64,000 bases of DNA, taken from Campylobacter vulpis. GTDB taxonomy: Bacteria; Campylobacterota; Campylobacteria; Campylobacterales; Campylobacteraceae. A program made the position numbers and the translations under genes. The notes beneath the pieces were generated by a model, which had not been told where the DNA came from, did no database searches, and saw nothing but the letters and a program-made list of their open reading frames with translations. The stretch is taken from positions 434,001-498,000 of the forward strand of contig NZ_CP041617.1 in the NCBI RefSeq assembly GCF_014217995.1, read 5' to 3'. Of the stretch, positions 8,484 through 20,132 are shown one piece after another; position 1 is the stretch's first letter; every line of letters begins with the position of its first letter.

Positions 8484-9664
8484 GGAAATTATTCCTTTTT
8501 TCTTTGTTTTCTCTCCTACTTTTTGCAAATGGTATCGCTGAAAAAACGAAAGACTTGAAAGAAAATGAGCGTGTCCAACAACAGCTTAGTAAGAAGCTTG
8601 AGGATTTAGCACAAGATATTTTAAGTGGAGAGAAGAATCTTAAAAATTTAAGTGAGCAAATTAATATCCTTTCTTCTCAAACGAGTAAATTAGAAGCTAA
8701 TGTCAAAATTCAAAACAAAGAACTTAGCACCTTAAATAATCAAAATAAAGAACTTTTGAAAATTAAATCTTTAATGGAAAGTAAGCTTATAAGCTTAATG
8801 GCTAAGGATTTCGCTTATAATTTGCCTATACCTGAGGGTTATATTGAAGGAGAAGAAAGCTTTATGGCTTTTGAACTTTTAGGAAGCTTGGATAAGGTCT
8901 TAAGTGAGGAAATTTCAAAGCTTTCTAAGGATTATGAGGGAGTGAATTTATTAATAGAAAATAAGCAAAAGCAAATTGAGCAAATTCGCCTTAATCTTAA
9001 AAATTATAACGAGCAATTAAAAGAGCTTCAAATCCTTAAAAATAGGCAAATAAAAGAAATTAATCAGCAAAAGACAGACCGACAAATTTACGCAAAAAAA
9101 CTTGATAATTTAAAGGCACAGCAAGAGGAGCTAAGGGCAACTTTAGATAAGCTTAAAATCATTGATAAAAAAGAGCAGACTAAAGGGCAAAAAGAAGAAA
9201 CTAGCAAAGTTGCTAATAATAATCAAAAAATAAGACAAATTGGCTCAAGCTACCAAGGAAGTTCTGTAAAGCGATACACTGGAAAAAAGACCATAGCACC
9301 ACTTGATTCTTTTACTATTAAACAAAAATTTGGCAATTATGTTGATCCCATTTATAATATTAAAATTTTTAATGAAAATGTGGTTTTAAGAAGTAAAAAA
9401 ACCGATGCAACCGTTAAAAGTGTGTTAGATGGTAGGGTTGTTTTTGCAAAAAATACCACTATGCTTCAAAGGGTTGTAATTATCGAACATAGTGATGGAA
9501 TTCATACTATTTATGCACATTTAGATAAAATCGCTCCTAATATTAAAGTGGGAAAGAGAGTTAAAAAGGGTGCTGTTGTGGGTAGAATTAAAGATGATTT
9601 GACTTTTGAGGTAACACAGAAGAATTTTCATATCAATCCTTTGGAATTGATTAGCTTAAATTAG
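8480..9664 (+). CDS. EnvC-like periplasmic coiled-coil protein with a degenerate LytM (M23) domain
   Basis: The protein has 394 residues with a signal peptide (LFLFSLFSLLLFANG), a long coiled coil at about 20-235, a low-complexity linker and a LytM/M23 domain at about 265-394 (VKSVLDGRVVFA, IIEHSDGIHTIYAHL, VKKGAVVGRI). Active M23 peptidases carry HxGxD and GPHLHYE-type zinc ligands. At these places I read YNIKIFNENV and KDDLTFEV, so both ligand sets are missing. That is the situation in E. coli EnvC, which does not cut peptidoglycan but activates amidases and is recruited by FtsX. Its place directly after ftsEX supports the same job. It is usually annotated as an M23 peptidase; the role as activator is inference. 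Confidence 0.85.
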   Translation: MRKLFLFSLFSLLLFANGIAEKTKDLKENERVQQQLSKKLEDLAQDILSGEKNLKNLSEQINILSSQTSKLEANVKIQNKELSTLNNQNKELLKIKSLMESKLISLMAKDFAYNLPIPEGYIEGEESFMAFELLGSLDKVLSEEISKLSKDYEGVNLLIENKQKQIEQIRLNLKNYNEQLKELQILKNRQIKEINQQKTDRQIYAKKLDNLKAQQEELRATLDKLKIIDKKEQTKGQKEETSKVANNNQKIRQIGSSYQGSSVKRYTGKKTIAPLDSFTIKQKFGNYVDPIYNIKIFNENVVLRSKKTDATVKSVLDGRVVFAKNTTMLQRVVIIEHSDGIHTIYAHLDKIAPNIKVGKRVKKGAVVGRIKDDLTFEVTQKNFHINPLELISLN

Positions 9665-9686
9665 CTAGTTTTAAAGCAAAATTCAT

Positions 9687-9692
9687 TATAAT
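9687..9692 (+). promoter_or_regulatory. -10 box of pyrH-rpoZ-spoT
   Basis: A perfect TATAAT lies 22 bases before the pyrH ATG in a 50-base gap. AAGGAGA follows as the ribosome-binding site. Confidence 0.55.
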
Positions 9693-9702
9693 TAGCCATT
9701 AA

Positions 9703-10431
<729 letters not shown>

Positions 10432-10447
10432 ATTTTAAGGAGAAAGT

Positions 10448-10669
10448 ATGCAAAGAATAGAAGAAATTACAGCAAAAGCTTTAGAAAAAATGGGCAATGA
10501 CCGCTACCGACTTGCCTTGGTTGTAGCACAAAGAGCCGAGCAGTTAGCAAATGGAGCGGCTCCTTTAGTTAGCCTTGATAAAAATAAAATCAAATTCGCC
10601 GACATTGCGCTTTTTGAGATAGCAGAAAATAAAATCACTTTAGAGGGTTTCGTTGAAAGCACTCGATGA
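10448..10669 (+). CDS. rpoZ: RNA polymerase omega subunit
   Basis: Omega supports assembly of the beta' subunit and takes part in ppGpp binding in some bacteria. The 73-residue product begins [20 protein letters not shown] and contains the family core [24 protein letters not shown] precedes the ATG. Its end overlaps the spoT start by 17 bases. The pairing of rpoZ with spoT is common and fits a shared stringent-response role. Confidence 0.93.
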   Translation: MQRIEEITAKALEKMGNDRYRLALVVAQRAEQLANGAAPLVSLDKNKIKFADIALFEIAENKITLEGFVESTR

Positions 10670-12845
10670 GGAAGTATTTCTTGAAGAACTAATCGAAAAT
10701 GCAAAAAATTGCAAAGATTTAGAAAATGCTAAGACACTTTTATATAGCATTTGTGAAAAAGATGCGATTTTAGAAAAGGCAGTTGAGTTTTGCATTAAAT
10801 ATCACGAAGGACAACTTAGAAAAAGCGGTGAACCTTATGCTGTGCATCCTATTTTGGTAGCTAGTTTGGTTGCTTTTTTGAGTGAGAATAGGGCTACCAT
10901 TTTAGCCGCCTTACTTCACGATGTGATAGAAGATACTGCTTGCACGGAGGAAGAGTTAAAAGAGCAATTTGGCACGGAAGTTTTAAGGCTTGTTTTGGGG
11001 CTGACTAAAATCATAGAAATAAGAGAGGATAATCTCATCTCTTCTAAATCTAAAAAATCTCTCACCAAATCCGCCCTCACTTTTCGCAATATGCTTTTAG
11101 CGAGTATCGAGGATATAGGCGTTTTAATCGTTAAGCTTTGTGATAGGCTTCATAATATGCTTACCCTTGATGCCCTAAGGGAAGATAAGCAAAAACGCAT
11201 CAGTGAAGAGACCTTAGTTGTTTATGCACCCATAGCGCACAGGCTTGGAATTTCTAGCATTAAAAATTATTTGGAGGATTTAAGTTTTCGCTATTTAATG
11301 CCAGAAGAATACCAGCAAATTTTTAATTACATTAATTCTAATGATCAGCAAATGCAACTTGGGCTTAATGAATTTATCTCTAAAATTGAGCTTTTGTTTT
11401 TAAATAATGGCTTTAGGCAAGGCACTTTTGAGATACAAAAACGCATTAAGCATAGCTATTCTATTTATCTTAAAATGCAAAGAAAGGGCGTTGGTATTGA
11501 AGAGGTTCTTGACTTACTTGGGGTAAGAATTTTGGTAGAGAAGGTGAGTGATTGCTACCTTGCACTTGGAATTTTACATACGAATTTTAATCCTCTCGTC
11601 TCGCGTTTTAAGGATTATATTGCCCTGCCTAAGCAAAATGGCTACCAGACCATACATACAACTATTTTTGATACAAAAAATATTATTGAGGCACAAATTC
11701 GCACTTTTGATATGCACAAAATTGCTGAATTTGGCGTAGCTGCACACTGGAAATATAAAGAAGATGGTAGTATTGTTGCACCGAAGCTAGATTGGATTAG
11801 TGATATTTCTATGCAAAGTGCAAATAATTTAGAAAATGCTGAAGATTATAATGCTATCGAGCTTTATGAATATGCTAAAGATAGCTTATATGTCGAAGAT
11901 GTGGCTGTTTATTCTCCTAAGGGAGAAATTTTTACTTTGCCGCGTGGTGCTACGGTGCTTGATTTTGCTTATGAAGTGCATACTAAGGTGGGACTTCACG
12001 CTAAAACAGCCTATGTTAATCGTGTTAAAGTTCCACTTTTAACAGAGCTTAAAAATGGCGACATTGTGCGTGTGGTTACAAGTAATGATAAATTTTATCG
12101 CTGTTCTTGGATAGATAGCGTTAAGACAGGGAAAGCTAAGGCAAGCATTAGAGAATTTTGTAAGCAAAAAATGCGAGAAATTCACTATTTTAGTGCAATA
12201 AATATACTTTGTTTTGTTTTCAATGAAAGAAAAGAAAAAATCCTTTCTTGGATAGAAAAAGAAAATTTAATGCGTCATATTCGTAAGGTTGCTAAGGATA
12301 GTATTTATTTTAACGATGTTGTTAAGGGACTAAAAAAATATGCTAAAAAATCTTATTGGTTTGATAAATATGAAATTAAAGAACAGAAAATAGGAAATTT
12401 TTTATTTTATTCTAATCATAAAATTGTGAGTGTGGAATTTGACATTTGCTGCCACCCAAAAAGAGGTGATGAGGTGATGGCTTTTGTTGAAGCTGGGAAT
12501 GTTATAGTGCATCATAAGCTTTGTGATAGGGCGGATAGGATGTTGGAAAATAAAGATATGGTTTTCATCGCTTGGGATTCTCATATGCCAAAATCCTATA
12601 AAATACTTCTTACTTTAGAAAATAAAAAGGGAATTTTGGCTGAATTTTTATCTTTACTTGCTAAAATGCAAATAAATTTATTAACAATTAATTTATCAAG
12701 CAATTTAAATTCTTCGGTAGATTATTTTGAAATGCTTATAGAAATTCCTGATAATATCAACCCAGATAGAGTCAAAGACAGATTGAAGGATAATTGTAAG
12801 CTTTTAGATTTTACTTCGCTTGATGATGCGTATAAAGAGGGTTAA
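10653..12845 (+). CDS. spoT: Bifunctional (p)ppGpp synthetase/hydrolase SpoT
   Basis: SpoT makes and degrades the alarmone (p)ppGpp in the stringent response, and it is the only long RSH enzyme known in Campylobacter. The 730 residues hold an HD hydrolase domain ([21 protein letters not shown], about 50-160), the synthetase domain ([19 protein letters not shown] near 320), a TGS domain ([25 protein letters not shown] near 420) and a C-terminal ACT domain (about 650-728). Both catalytic sites look intact. I use the TTG at 10653, inside rpoZ; no ATG occurs nearby in this frame. Confidence 0.93.
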   Translation: MKALDEEVFLEELIENAKNCKDLENAKTLLYSICEKDAILEKAVEFCIKYHEGQLRKSGEPYAVHPILVASLVAFLSENRATILAALLHDVIEDTACTEEELKEQFGTEVLRLVLGLTKIIEIREDNLISSKSKKSLTKSALTFRNMLLASIEDIGVLIVKLCDRLHNMLTLDALREDKQKRISEETLVVYAPIAHRLGISSIKNYLEDLSFRYLMPEEYQQIFNYINSNDQQMQLGLNEFISKIELLFLNNGFRQGTFEIQKRIKHSYSIYLKMQRKGVGIEEVLDLLGVRILVEKVSDCYLALGILHTNFNPLVSRFKDYIALPKQNGYQTIHTTIFDTKNIIEAQIRTFDMHKIAEFGVAAHWKYKEDGSIVAPKLDWISDISMQSANNLENAEDYNAIELYEYAKDSLYVEDVAVYSPKGEIFTLPRGATVLDFAYEVHTKVGLHAKTAYVNRVKVPLLTELKNGDIVRVVTSNDKFYRCSWIDSVKTGKAKASIREFCKQKMREIHYFSAINILCFVFNERKEKILSWIEKENLMRHIRKVAKDSIYFNDVVKGLKKYAKKSYWFDKYEIKEQKIGNFLFYSNHKIVSVEFDICCHPKRGDEVMAFVEAGNVIVHHKLCDRADRMLENKDMVFIAWDSHMPKSYKILLTLENKKGILAEFLSLLAKMQINLLTINLSSNLNSSVDYFEMLIEIPDNINPDRVKDRLKDNCKLLDFTSLDDAYKEG

Positions 12846-12857
12846 AGAAAGGTTTTT

Positions 12858-14066
12858 ATGGATATAAAAGAAATTTTGGCAGAAGTGAAAAGAGGTTGTG
12901 CGGAGATTATTGATGAGGCTAGAATTGAAGATTTGATTAAAAATTATTACGAAAAGGGTGAGAATTTTTATGTTAAGGCGGGGTTTGACCCAACAGCTCC
13001 TGATTTGCATTTGGGACATAGTGTAGTTTTAGGCAAGATGGCATTTTTGCAAAAGCACGGTGCAAGAGTGCAATTTTTAATCGGTGATTTTACTGGGCAA
13101 ATAGGCGACCCAAGCGGTAAAAACGCTACGCGTAAAAAATTAAGTCAAGAAGAAGTTTTAAAAAACGCCAAAACTTATGAAAGTCAAGTTTTTAAAATTT
13201 TAGATAAAGATAAAACAGACATCGTTTTTAATTCTAAATGGCTTAATGAGCTTGGTGCGACTGGGATTGTGGAACTAACTTCGACCTTTAGTGTGGCTAG
13301 AATGCTTGAAAGAGAGGACTTTACAAAGCGTTTTAGGGAGCAAAGTTCAATCAGCATTTGTGAGTTTTTATACCCTTTATTGCAAGGCTATGATAGTGTA
13401 GCCTTAAAAAGCGATATAGAAATGGGCGGAACTGACCAAAAATTTAATCTTTTGATGGGTAGAGCTTTACAAAGAATTTATGATGCAAAAAAAGAACAAG
13501 CCATCATTATGATGCCTCTTTTGGAGGGACTTGATGGGGTTAATAAAATGAGTAAAAGTCTTAACAATTACATAGGCGTAACTGAAAATGCTAAGGATAT
13601 TTATGCTAAAATTCTAAGCATTAGCGACGAGCTTATGTTTAGATATTATGAATTATTAAGCAAGAAAAGTTTAAAAGAGATTGAAAAAATTAAAGAAGAT
13701 ATTAAAAATGGAACTTTACATCCTAAAATTGCTAAGGAAAATTTAGCCCTAGAGCTTGTGGAGAGATTTCACTCTAAAGAACTTGCAAATGAGGCAAAGG
13801 CTGAATTTGACAGGGTGCATAGTGCAAATGCTTTACCAAGTGAGATAGCCGAATTTGAACTAAGTGGTGGTAGTGTGTGGTTGGCTAAAGCTTTGGTTGA
13901 ATGTGGTTTGGAAAATTCAACTTCAGCGGCGAGAAGAGCCATAGTGGCAAATAGTGTGAGCGTTAATTCTCAAAAAATCAAGGACGAGCAAATGCAACTT
14001 GAATTAGGTGAGTATATTTTACAAATAGGAAAAAGAAAATTTGCTAAATTAAAGGTTAAAAAATGA
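12858..14066 (+). CDS. tyrS: Tyrosyl-tRNA synthetase
   Basis: It charges tRNA-Tyr. The class I motifs are visible: HLGHS (HIGH type) near residue 52 and KMSKS near 233. A C-terminal S4 RNA-binding domain covers about 335-402. Length 402 fits the bacterial TyrS form of this group. An AAAGG ribosome-binding site lies before the ATG. It sits between spoT and the nitronate monooxygenase gene, overlapping the latter by 4 bases. Confidence 0.97.
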   Translation: MDIKEILAEVKRGCAEIIDEARIEDLIKNYYEKGENFYVKAGFDPTAPDLHLGHSVVLGKMAFLQKHGARVQFLIGDFTGQIGDPSGKNATRKKLSQEEVLKNAKTYESQVFKILDKDKTDIVFNSKWLNELGATGIVELTSTFSVARMLEREDFTKRFREQSSISICEFLYPLLQGYDSVALKSDIEMGGTDQKFNLLMGRALQRIYDAKKEQAIIMMPLLEGLDGVNKMSKSLNNYIGVTENAKDIYAKILSISDELMFRYYELLSKKSLKEIEKIKEDIKNGTLHPKIAKENLALELVERFHSKELANEAKAEFDRVHSANALPSEIAEFELSGGSVWLAKALVECGLENSTSAARRAIVANSVSVNSQKIKDEQMQLELGEYILQIGKRKFAKLKVKK

Positions 14067-15154
14067 GCTTTAAACCCCTTAAAATAGGAAAACATACAAT
14101 TAAATATCCCATTTTTCAAGGAGGAATGGGACTTGGCATTAGTTGGGATAGGCTTGCTTCGGCAGTGTCTTTAAATGGAGGACTTGGCATTATCTCTTCT
14201 GTGGGAACGGGTTATTATGAGGAGAGGGCGCATATTAGCAAGGAATTAAATGCTAAACCTTATGGAAGTGAAAATTTTTATTCTAAAGAGGGTTTGAAAG
14301 CCTTAATTACAAATGCTAGAAAGCTTTGTGGAGACGCACCTTTGGGTTGCAATATCCTTTGTGCGAGTAATGATTATGCTAGAATAGCTCGTGATGCTTG
14401 TGAGGTGGGTTTTAATGTCATCGTTTCAGGGGCGGGTTTGCCGACTAATTTGCCCGAATTTACGGCAGATTTTCCCGATGTGGCTTTAGTGCCGATTATC
14501 TCTTCAGCTAAGGCTTTAAAGATTATTTGTAAAAGATGGCAGGGGCGTTATAATCGTTTGCCTGATGCTGTGGTTTTAGAGGGTCCAAAAAGTGGCGGAC
14601 ATCAAGGCTTTACCTATGAGCAATGCCTAGATCCAAATTTTGCCCTAGAAAATTTAGTTGCTCCTGTGGTGGAAGAGGCGAAAAATTGGGGTTCTTTTCC
14701 TGTGATTGCAGCTGGGGGAGTGTGGGATAAAAATGATATTGAAAAAATGCTAAGTTTGGGTGCAAGTGGAGTGCAAATGGGGACAAGATTTATAGGCACT
14801 TTTGAATGTGATGCAAGTGATAATTTTAAAGAAGTTTTGTTAGCCTCCAAAGAGGAAGATATTAAGCTTATAAAATCGCCGGTAGGATACCCTGCAAGAG
14901 GTGTGCAGACAAATTTACTTGATTTGGTAGCCAAAAGAATGGGTCCAAAAATTAATTGTATAAGTAATTGTGTCGCGCCTTGCGGTAGGGGTAAAGAGGC
15001 GACTAAAGTGGGCTATTGTATCGCAGATAGGCTTTTTGATGCTTGGTCTGGAAAAAAAGAGACGGGTCTTTTTTTCACAGGTGCAAATGGTTATAAGCTG
15101 AATAAGCTCATTAGCGTTAAAGAGCTTATGGATAAACTTGTAAATGGTGAATAA
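14063..15154 (+). CDS. Nitronate monooxygenase (2-nitropropane dioxygenase) family flavoprotein
   Basis: Family members use FMN to oxidise alkyl nitronates; related proteins (FabK) act as enoyl-ACP reductases. The 363 residues form a TIM barrel with FQGGMGLGISWDRLA at the N terminus, VSGAGLPTNLPE, the conserved EGPKSGGHQGF near 177 and AAGGVWDKNDI plus GASGVQMGTRF near 220-245, the FMN phosphate site. A short Cys cluster (CISNCVAPCGRG near 300) is present. It starts in an ATGA overlap with tyrS. The true substrate is unknown. Confidence 0.9.
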   Translation: MSFKPLKIGKHTIKYPIFQGGMGLGISWDRLASAVSLNGGLGIISSVGTGYYEERAHISKELNAKPYGSENFYSKEGLKALITNARKLCGDAPLGCNILCASNDYARIARDACEVGFNVIVSGAGLPTNLPEFTADFPDVALVPIISSAKALKIICKRWQGRYNRLPDAVVLEGPKSGGHQGFTYEQCLDPNFALENLVAPVVEEAKNWGSFPVIAAGGVWDKNDIEKMLSLGASGVQMGTRFIGTFECDASDNFKEVLLASKEEDIKLIKSPVGYPARGVQTNLLDLVAKRMGPKINCISNCVAPCGRGKEATKVGYCIADRLFDAWSGKKETGLFFTGANGYKLNKLISVKELMDKLVNGE

Positions 15155-17046
15155 TGCGAAGCTTAGTCGCACTTTTTTTATTATTTTGTTTTTGTTTTGG
15201 GGCTTTTGAAAAGCAAATAGAAGAATTTGATAAAAATTTTATAAATTCTGCAAACGATTCACAGGTGAAATTTCATCAACAACTTAAAAGCCTTTATATA
15301 CAAAGCGTGATTAATGACGATGAAAAAACAAAGGTTGAAATTTTAAAACGCCTTATCATTAGTTCTAATACATTAAAACTTGATGATACATCTTATGCTA
15401 AGGAACTTGAAGAAAGTGGTATAAATAAGGCAAACATTGAGTCTTTAAGAAGAGCTGTTGTTAAAGATGTGAAGCTCGAAAATAAAAAGCCTATGGAAAA
15501 ACCTGCGTTTGAAAATGTAAAAGAAAATTCCAAAAAAGAAGTCGTAAAGGTCGTAAAAAAAGAAGAATTAAAGAAAAGTGATACGACAAAAAAAGAGGAA
15601 AAAATCTACATCTTAAATTCCAAAAAGTTAGCAAATGGAGTGGAGCTTAATTTAAATGTAAATTCGGGTGAGTTTAAGGATTTTGTTTTAGATGAAAAGG
15701 GGAATTATCGTCACATTGTCGATTTTGAAGCGATTTTGGAGGGAGGCAGGAAAGAATTTCAGTTTAAAAATTATAATATTATCCTTTCTCAATATAATCC
15801 AAAAATTGTTCGTGTAGTTCTTAGAGCTAAGGAAAAAATAAATTTAAATTTAAAAAGAGAGGAAGAAAAATTAAGCATTTTAATAGGTGAGTTGAAAAAC
15901 ACTCCAAAGGAAAATCAAAATATAAAAACGCAAAAAATTGAAAAAAAGCCTGAAAGGCAAGGAAGCGGTTTAAAAATTCAAAAAAATGAGAAAAAGTCCC
16001 TTTATATTACTGATGTGGATAAGGGTGTAAATGGAGTTATTTTGAAATTTGATGAGGAGCTTGATGAAGAAGATTTTGAAATTTCCAACACAAAGGATTC
16101 TAAATTTTATAGACAAATCATCAGTTTTAAGGGTGTTTTAGGCGGAGATAGAAAAAGCTATACTTATGGTAAAAACGCCATTACCGTAACACAATATAAT
16201 CCAAAAATCGTTCGTGTGGTCTTAAGCTCACCCAAAGAATTTAAGCTTTATAAAGATATTGATGATAAAACTTTAATTTTAGCTTTTAATGATCTTAAAA
16301 ATCAAAATTCTAGCCCAGCCAAAGTAAGTTCTAGCAAAAGCACTCTTAATAAAAATTATAAAGCGAGTAAAATCATAGTTCTAGACGCAGGACACGGCGG
16401 TAAGGATAGTGGGGCTTTAAGTAAAAATAAGCGTTTAAAAGAAAAAGACATTGTTTTAAGCACAACACTAAAGATTGGTAATGAGCTTAAAAAAAGGGGT
16501 TTTAAAGTCTATTACACAAGAACTACGGATAAATTTATCAATCTTAGAGATAGAACTAAAATCGCTAATGATAAAAGGGCTGATTTATTTTTATCCATAC
16601 ACGCTAATGCCGCTCCCAACGCTTCTAAGGCTAAAAGTACCGAAGGTTTAGAAACTTTCTTTTTAAGTCCAGCAAGAAGTGAGCGTAGCAAAAAAGCTGC
16701 CGAGAAGGAGAACCAGGGTGATTTTGAAGAGATGAATTATTTTTCTAAACAAAGCATTTTAAATTTCTTAAATAGAGAAAAAATTGTCGCTTCTAATAAG
16801 CTCGCCATTGATATACAAAAGGGCGTTTTAGCTAAGACTAGAACGCGTTATAAGGTAGTCGATGGTGGAGTGAGGGAGGCGCCTTTTTGGGTTTTAGTTG
16901 GTGCTTCTATGCCAGCTATTTTACTTGAAATTGGCTATATCACGCATCCAAATGAGGGTGAAAGAATTGCAAATAAGAGCTTTCAAGATTTATTAGCCAA
17001 AGGCATTGCCGATGGGGTGGAAAATTATTTTTATCATAATCGATGA
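15154..17046 (+). CDS. amiA: N-acetylmuramoyl-L-alanine amidase AmiA
   Basis: A periplasmic zinc amidase that cuts the peptide from MurNAc, needed for daughter-cell separation. The 630 residues have a signal peptide, two AMIN-like repeats (about 150-250 and 285-385, both containing the phrase [11 protein letters not shown] or a close variant) and an Amidase_3 domain (about 405-628). Zinc ligands are visible: His in [10 protein letters not shown], Glu in STEGLE, His in LSIHAN and Glu in [11 protein letters not shown] charged insert ([17 protein letters not shown] onward, about 505-550) sits where AmiB/AmiC-type enzymes carry an autoinhibitory helix released by EnvC-type activators. An EnvC-like gene lies about 5.5 kb upstream. 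Confidence 0.94.
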   Translation: MRSLVALFLLFCFCFGAFEKQIEEFDKNFINSANDSQVKFHQQLKSLYIQSVINDDEKTKVEILKRLIISSNTLKLDDTSYAKELEESGINKANIESLRRAVVKDVKLENKKPMEKPAFENVKENSKKEVVKVVKKEELKKSDTTKKEEKIYILNSKKLANGVELNLNVNSGEFKDFVLDEKGNYRHIVDFEAILEGGRKEFQFKNYNIILSQYNPKIVRVVLRAKEKINLNLKREEEKLSILIGELKNTPKENQNIKTQKIEKKPERQGSGLKIQKNEKKSLYITDVDKGVNGVILKFDEELDEEDFEISNTKDSKFYRQIISFKGVLGGDRKSYTYGKNAITVTQYNPKIVRVVLSSPKEFKLYKDIDDKTLILAFNDLKNQNSSPAKVSSSKSTLNKNYKASKIIVLDAGHGGKDSGALSKNKRLKEKDIVLSTTLKIGNELKKRGFKVYYTRTTDKFINLRDRTKIANDKRADLFLSIHANAAPNASKAKSTEGLETFFLSPARSERSKKAAEKENQGDFEEMNYFSKQSILNFLNREKIVASNKLAIDIQKGVLAKTRTRYKVVDGGVREAPFWVLVGASMPAILLEIGYITHPNEGERIANKSFQDLLAKGIADGVENYFYHNR

Positions 17047-18884
17047 AAAAAGCTAGGGTCATTTTTAAAGATAATACGCCTTATTCTTTGGATTTTGAAG
17101 ATTTTTATTTTAATTCACAGCAAGGCGTGGAGGAAAGCCGTTTTGTTTATGCGGAGGCGTTTGAGTGGAAAGAATGCGAAAATTTCACTATCACTGAAAC
17201 TGGTTTTGGCATAGGGCTTAATTTTTTCTTAACTTTACAACGATTTTTAAAAGCTAAAGAGCGTCCCAAAAGGCTTTTTTATGTGAGTGTGGAGGGCTTT
17301 TATTTAGAGTCTAGCTTTTTGCGTGAGGCGTATCAAAGACTTGGAATTTACGAAGATTTTAAAGAGCTTTTAGAGCAATTTTTGCTTTTTTATCCTAAAT
17401 GTGCTAAGGGAATTTATCGTTTTTATTTTAAAGATTGCTTTTTAGACCTTGTTTTTGATGATATTAGCGTTTTGAAACGCTTGAATTTTAAGGCGGATAT
17501 TTGGTATTTAGACGGCTTTTCTCCTAGTAAAAATTCTCTTATGTTTGATGAAAATACCCTTTTTGAAATTGCAAGATTATCTAAGCTTAATGCGATGATT
17601 TTGAGCTTTTCATCATCTTCTTTTTTGCAAAAAAATCTTAAAAATTGTGGTTTTGAAGTGCAAAAAGTTAAGGGTTTTAGAAAAAGAGAGATGATAAGGG
17701 CTTTTTTGACAAAAGAGGTGCAAAATGCAAGTAAGGAGGCTTATTTTCAAAAAATCCCCACTCAATTTAAAAATAAAAAAGTCGCCATCATAGGTGCTGG
17801 TATTAGTGGGGCGATTTTGGCATATGAGCTTAGTCTTAGGGGTTTTGAGGTAGAAATTTTTGAGAAAAATGCCACGCTTTATGAGGGTGCTAGTTCGAAT
17901 GAAAGTGGGATTTTAAGTTCTTTGATTTTAAAGCCTGAAAGTGCTTTGGGAAAATTTTCTTTAAATGCTTTTGTGGAGGCAAGTCGCTTTTATAGACAAA
18001 TTTTGAATTTAAAATTAAAGGGCGTTTATGAATTTGCTTATACTTCGCAAATGCAGCAAAGATTTCTTACGCAAAAAGATAATGCTTATTTTCAAATCAC
18101 GCAAAATAAGGCTTTTTTGGACTATGGTGGAGAGCTTGAGCCTAAAAATATATTAAGAAAGCTTTTTGAAAAAGCGGGGGCAAAAATTCATTTTAATCAT
18201 CATTTTAGCCATTATGAGCGTGAAAATGAGACCTTTAATCTTATCTTTAAAAACGCTTCTAAAAGATGTAAATTTGGGCTTTTAATCTATACTTTAGGAG
18301 CAGATGCTAAGGACTTTTTGCATTATGATGCTATGCTTTTGAGTAAGGTAAGAGGACAGCTGACGCATTTAAAGCCTTTTTTTAAGACAAAATTTCCCCT
18401 CTCGTCTAAGGCTTATATTTGCCCAGCAAAGCCAAATTTGCAAGTTATCGGTGCAACTTATGATAGGCTTAATGCAAGTTGTAAAAGTCAAATGAAAGAT
18501 GATGAAGAAAATTTGGCAAATATTAAGGAATTTTTAAAAGGCGATGAAAAGCTTGAGATTATAGGCTCTAGGGTGGGATTTCGCTCTTATTCTAGCGATA
18601 GATTTTGCATTGTAGGTGCGGCTTATGATGAGGAATTTTATAAGCAAAATTACAAAGCCTTGTTGTGGCATAAAAATAAGGCTCAAATTCCCCCACAAAA
18701 TATCCCAAATCTTTATTTAAATTTCGCTCACGGCTCAAGGGCTTTTAGTTCAAGTGTGCTTGCGGCTAGGTATCTTTGTGCCTTGATAAATGATGAGCCT
18801 TTGGGCTTTTATGCAGACCTTATCTCTCATATTCATCCTGCTAGATTTTTAATAAGAAAGCTTAAGAAGGGTTTATTAAGCTAA
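17043..18884 (+). CDS. mnmC: Bifunctional tRNA-modification enzyme MnmC (methyltransferase plus FAD oxidoreductase)
   Basis: MnmC completes mnm5(s2)U34 in tRNA wobble positions. The C-terminal half removes the carboxymethyl group with FAD, and the N-terminal half methylates with SAM. The 613 residues show the DUF752 methyltransferase part ([13 protein letters not shown] near 50, [13 protein letters not shown] near 155) and the FAD-binding dinucleotide motif [17 protein letters not shown] near 242 with FEKN after it. [13 protein letters not shown] and [11 protein letters not shown] in the C-terminal part are also family-like. Start overlaps the amiA stop by 4 bases. Confidence 0.95.
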   Translation: MKKARVIFKDNTPYSLDFEDFYFNSQQGVEESRFVYAEAFEWKECENFTITETGFGIGLNFFLTLQRFLKAKERPKRLFYVSVEGFYLESSFLREAYQRLGIYEDFKELLEQFLLFYPKCAKGIYRFYFKDCFLDLVFDDISVLKRLNFKADIWYLDGFSPSKNSLMFDENTLFEIARLSKLNAMILSFSSSSFLQKNLKNCGFEVQKVKGFRKREMIRAFLTKEVQNASKEAYFQKIPTQFKNKKVAIIGAGISGAILAYELSLRGFEVEIFEKNATLYEGASSNESGILSSLILKPESALGKFSLNAFVEASRFYRQILNLKLKGVYEFAYTSQMQQRFLTQKDNAYFQITQNKAFLDYGGELEPKNILRKLFEKAGAKIHFNHHFSHYERENETFNLIFKNASKRCKFGLLIYTLGADAKDFLHYDAMLLSKVRGQLTHLKPFFKTKFPLSSKAYICPAKPNLQVIGATYDRLNASCKSQMKDDEENLANIKEFLKGDEKLEIIGSRVGFRSYSSDRFCIVGAAYDEEFYKQNYKALLWHKNKAQIPPQNIPNLYLNFAHGSRAFSSSVLAARYLCALINDEPLGFYADLISHIHPARFLIRKLKKGLLS

Positions 18885-18952
18885 GTTTAAATTTTTTATA
18901 AAATTTTTCTAAGATTTGCGAAATTTTAATTTAAGTTTAAAAAGCTTTATTT

Positions 18953-18970
18953 TATTATTCTAAAGAATAA
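18953..18970 (+). promoter_or_regulatory. -10-like box overlapping a 7-bp dyad upstream of hydA
   Basis: TTATTCT-AA-AGAATAA (18955-18970) is a perfect palindrome 20 bases before the hydA ATG. It overlaps a possible -10 hexamer TATTAT (18953-18958). A repressor or activator site for the hydrogenase operon is possible; no regulator is identified. The rest of the 106-base gap is very AT-rich. Confidence 0.35.
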
Positions 18971-18990
18971 AAATTTGGAAAGGAAAAGTG

Positions 18991-20130
18991 ATGGTTGAAC
19001 TAAAGCAAATCGAAGAACGCTTAGCGACACTTGAAAAACTTCCTTCTTTAAAGTCTAATGGCTCTATCCCTAAGGCTTTAGAGAAAGCGGGCTTTTCAAG
19101 AAGAGATTTTATGAAATGGGCAGGAGCTATGACGGCGTTTTTAGCACTTCCTGCAAGTTTTGCACCTATGGTAGCAAGGGCGGCTGAATTAGCTGATAGG
19201 CTTCCTGTTGTGTGGCTTCATATGGCTGAATGCACGGGTTGTAGTGAAAGTTTGCTAAGAAGTGATACGCCAACTATTGATAGTCTCATTTTTGATTATA
19301 TTTCCTTAGAATATCACGAAACGGTGATGGCAGCTTCGGGTTGGCAAGCAGAGGAAAATTTGGAAAATGCTATCGAAAAACATAAGAGCAAATATGTTCT
19401 TATGGTAGAGGGTGGTATTCCAATGGGTGATACAGAGGGCTATCTTACTATAGGACCTCACGGAAAAACGGGTTATGAAATTTCAAAATTAGCCTGCGAA
19501 AATGCTTATGCAATTTTGGCGATTGGCACCTGTTCTAGCTTTGGTGGAATTCAAGCAGCACGCCCTAATCCAAGTAATTCTCAACCCTTAAGTAAGGTAA
19601 CAAATAAAACTATTATCAATGTTCCGGGCTGTCCTCCAAGTGAAAAAAATATCGTAGGTAATGTCCTTCAACTCCTTCTTTTCAAAGAGCTTCCAAGCCT
19701 TGATGTGTATAATAGACCTAAATGGGCTTATGGCTTGAGAATTCACGATTTGTGTGAAAGAAGAGGGCGTTTTGATGCGGGCGAATTTGTTCATAGCTTT
19801 GGTGATGAGGGTGCAAAGCAGGGCTATTGTCTTTATAAAGTGGGCTGTAAGGGTCCTTATACTTTCAATAATTGCTCTAGAGAGAGATTTAATCAGCACA
19901 CTTCTTGGCCTATTCAAGCAGGACACGGCTGTATAGGCTGCTCAGAGCCAAATTTCTGGGATACTATGGGACCTTTTGAAGAGCCGCTTGCTAGCCGTCA
20001 GTTTGACCCAGTTTTGGGGCTTGGGGCGGATAATGTTTCGGATAAAATAGGCATAGGCGTTTTAACACTCACAGGAGTTGCCGTAGCTGCACACGCGGTA
20101 ATTGCTTCTATGAAGAAAAATGAGGAGTAA
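18991..20130 (+). CDS. hydA: [NiFe] hydrogenase small subunit HydA (Tat-exported)
   Basis: The small subunit carries Fe-S clusters that pass electrons from the H2 site to cytochrome b. A Tat signal is visible (SRRDFMKW, Arg37-Arg38, then a hydrophobic stretch ending near VARA). CTGCSESLLR supplies proximal-cluster Cys ligands, and the C-terminal Cys groups (DLCERRG, GYCLYKVGCKGP, GHGCIGCSEP) supply the others. A C-terminal hydrophobic anchor (IGVLTLTGVAVAAHAVIAS) ends the 379 residues. I prefer ATG 18991 over the GTG three bases earlier because the AAGGAAAA spacing fits it. Enables growth on H2 as electron donor. Confidence 0.97.
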   Translation: MVELKQIEERLATLEKLPSLKSNGSIPKALEKAGFSRRDFMKWAGAMTAFLALPASFAPMVARAAELADRLPVVWLHMAECTGCSESLLRSDTPTIDSLIFDYISLEYHETVMAASGWQAEENLENAIEKHKSKYVLMVEGGIPMGDTEGYLTIGPHGKTGYEISKLACENAYAILAIGTCSSFGGIQAARPNPSNSQPLSKVTNKTIINVPGCPPSEKNIVGNVLQLLLFKELPSLDVYNRPKWAYGLRIHDLCERRGRFDAGEFVHSFGDEGAKQGYCLYKVGCKGPYTFNNCSRERFNQHTSWPIQAGHGCIGCSEPNFWDTMGPFEEPLASRQFDPVLGLGADNVSDKIGIGVLTLTGVAVAAHAVIASMKKNEE

Positions 20131-20132
20131 AA

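Noticed and set aside
8480-9664. Active M23 endopeptidase
   Set aside because: Zinc-binding HxGxD and HLH motifs are absent at the aligned positions.
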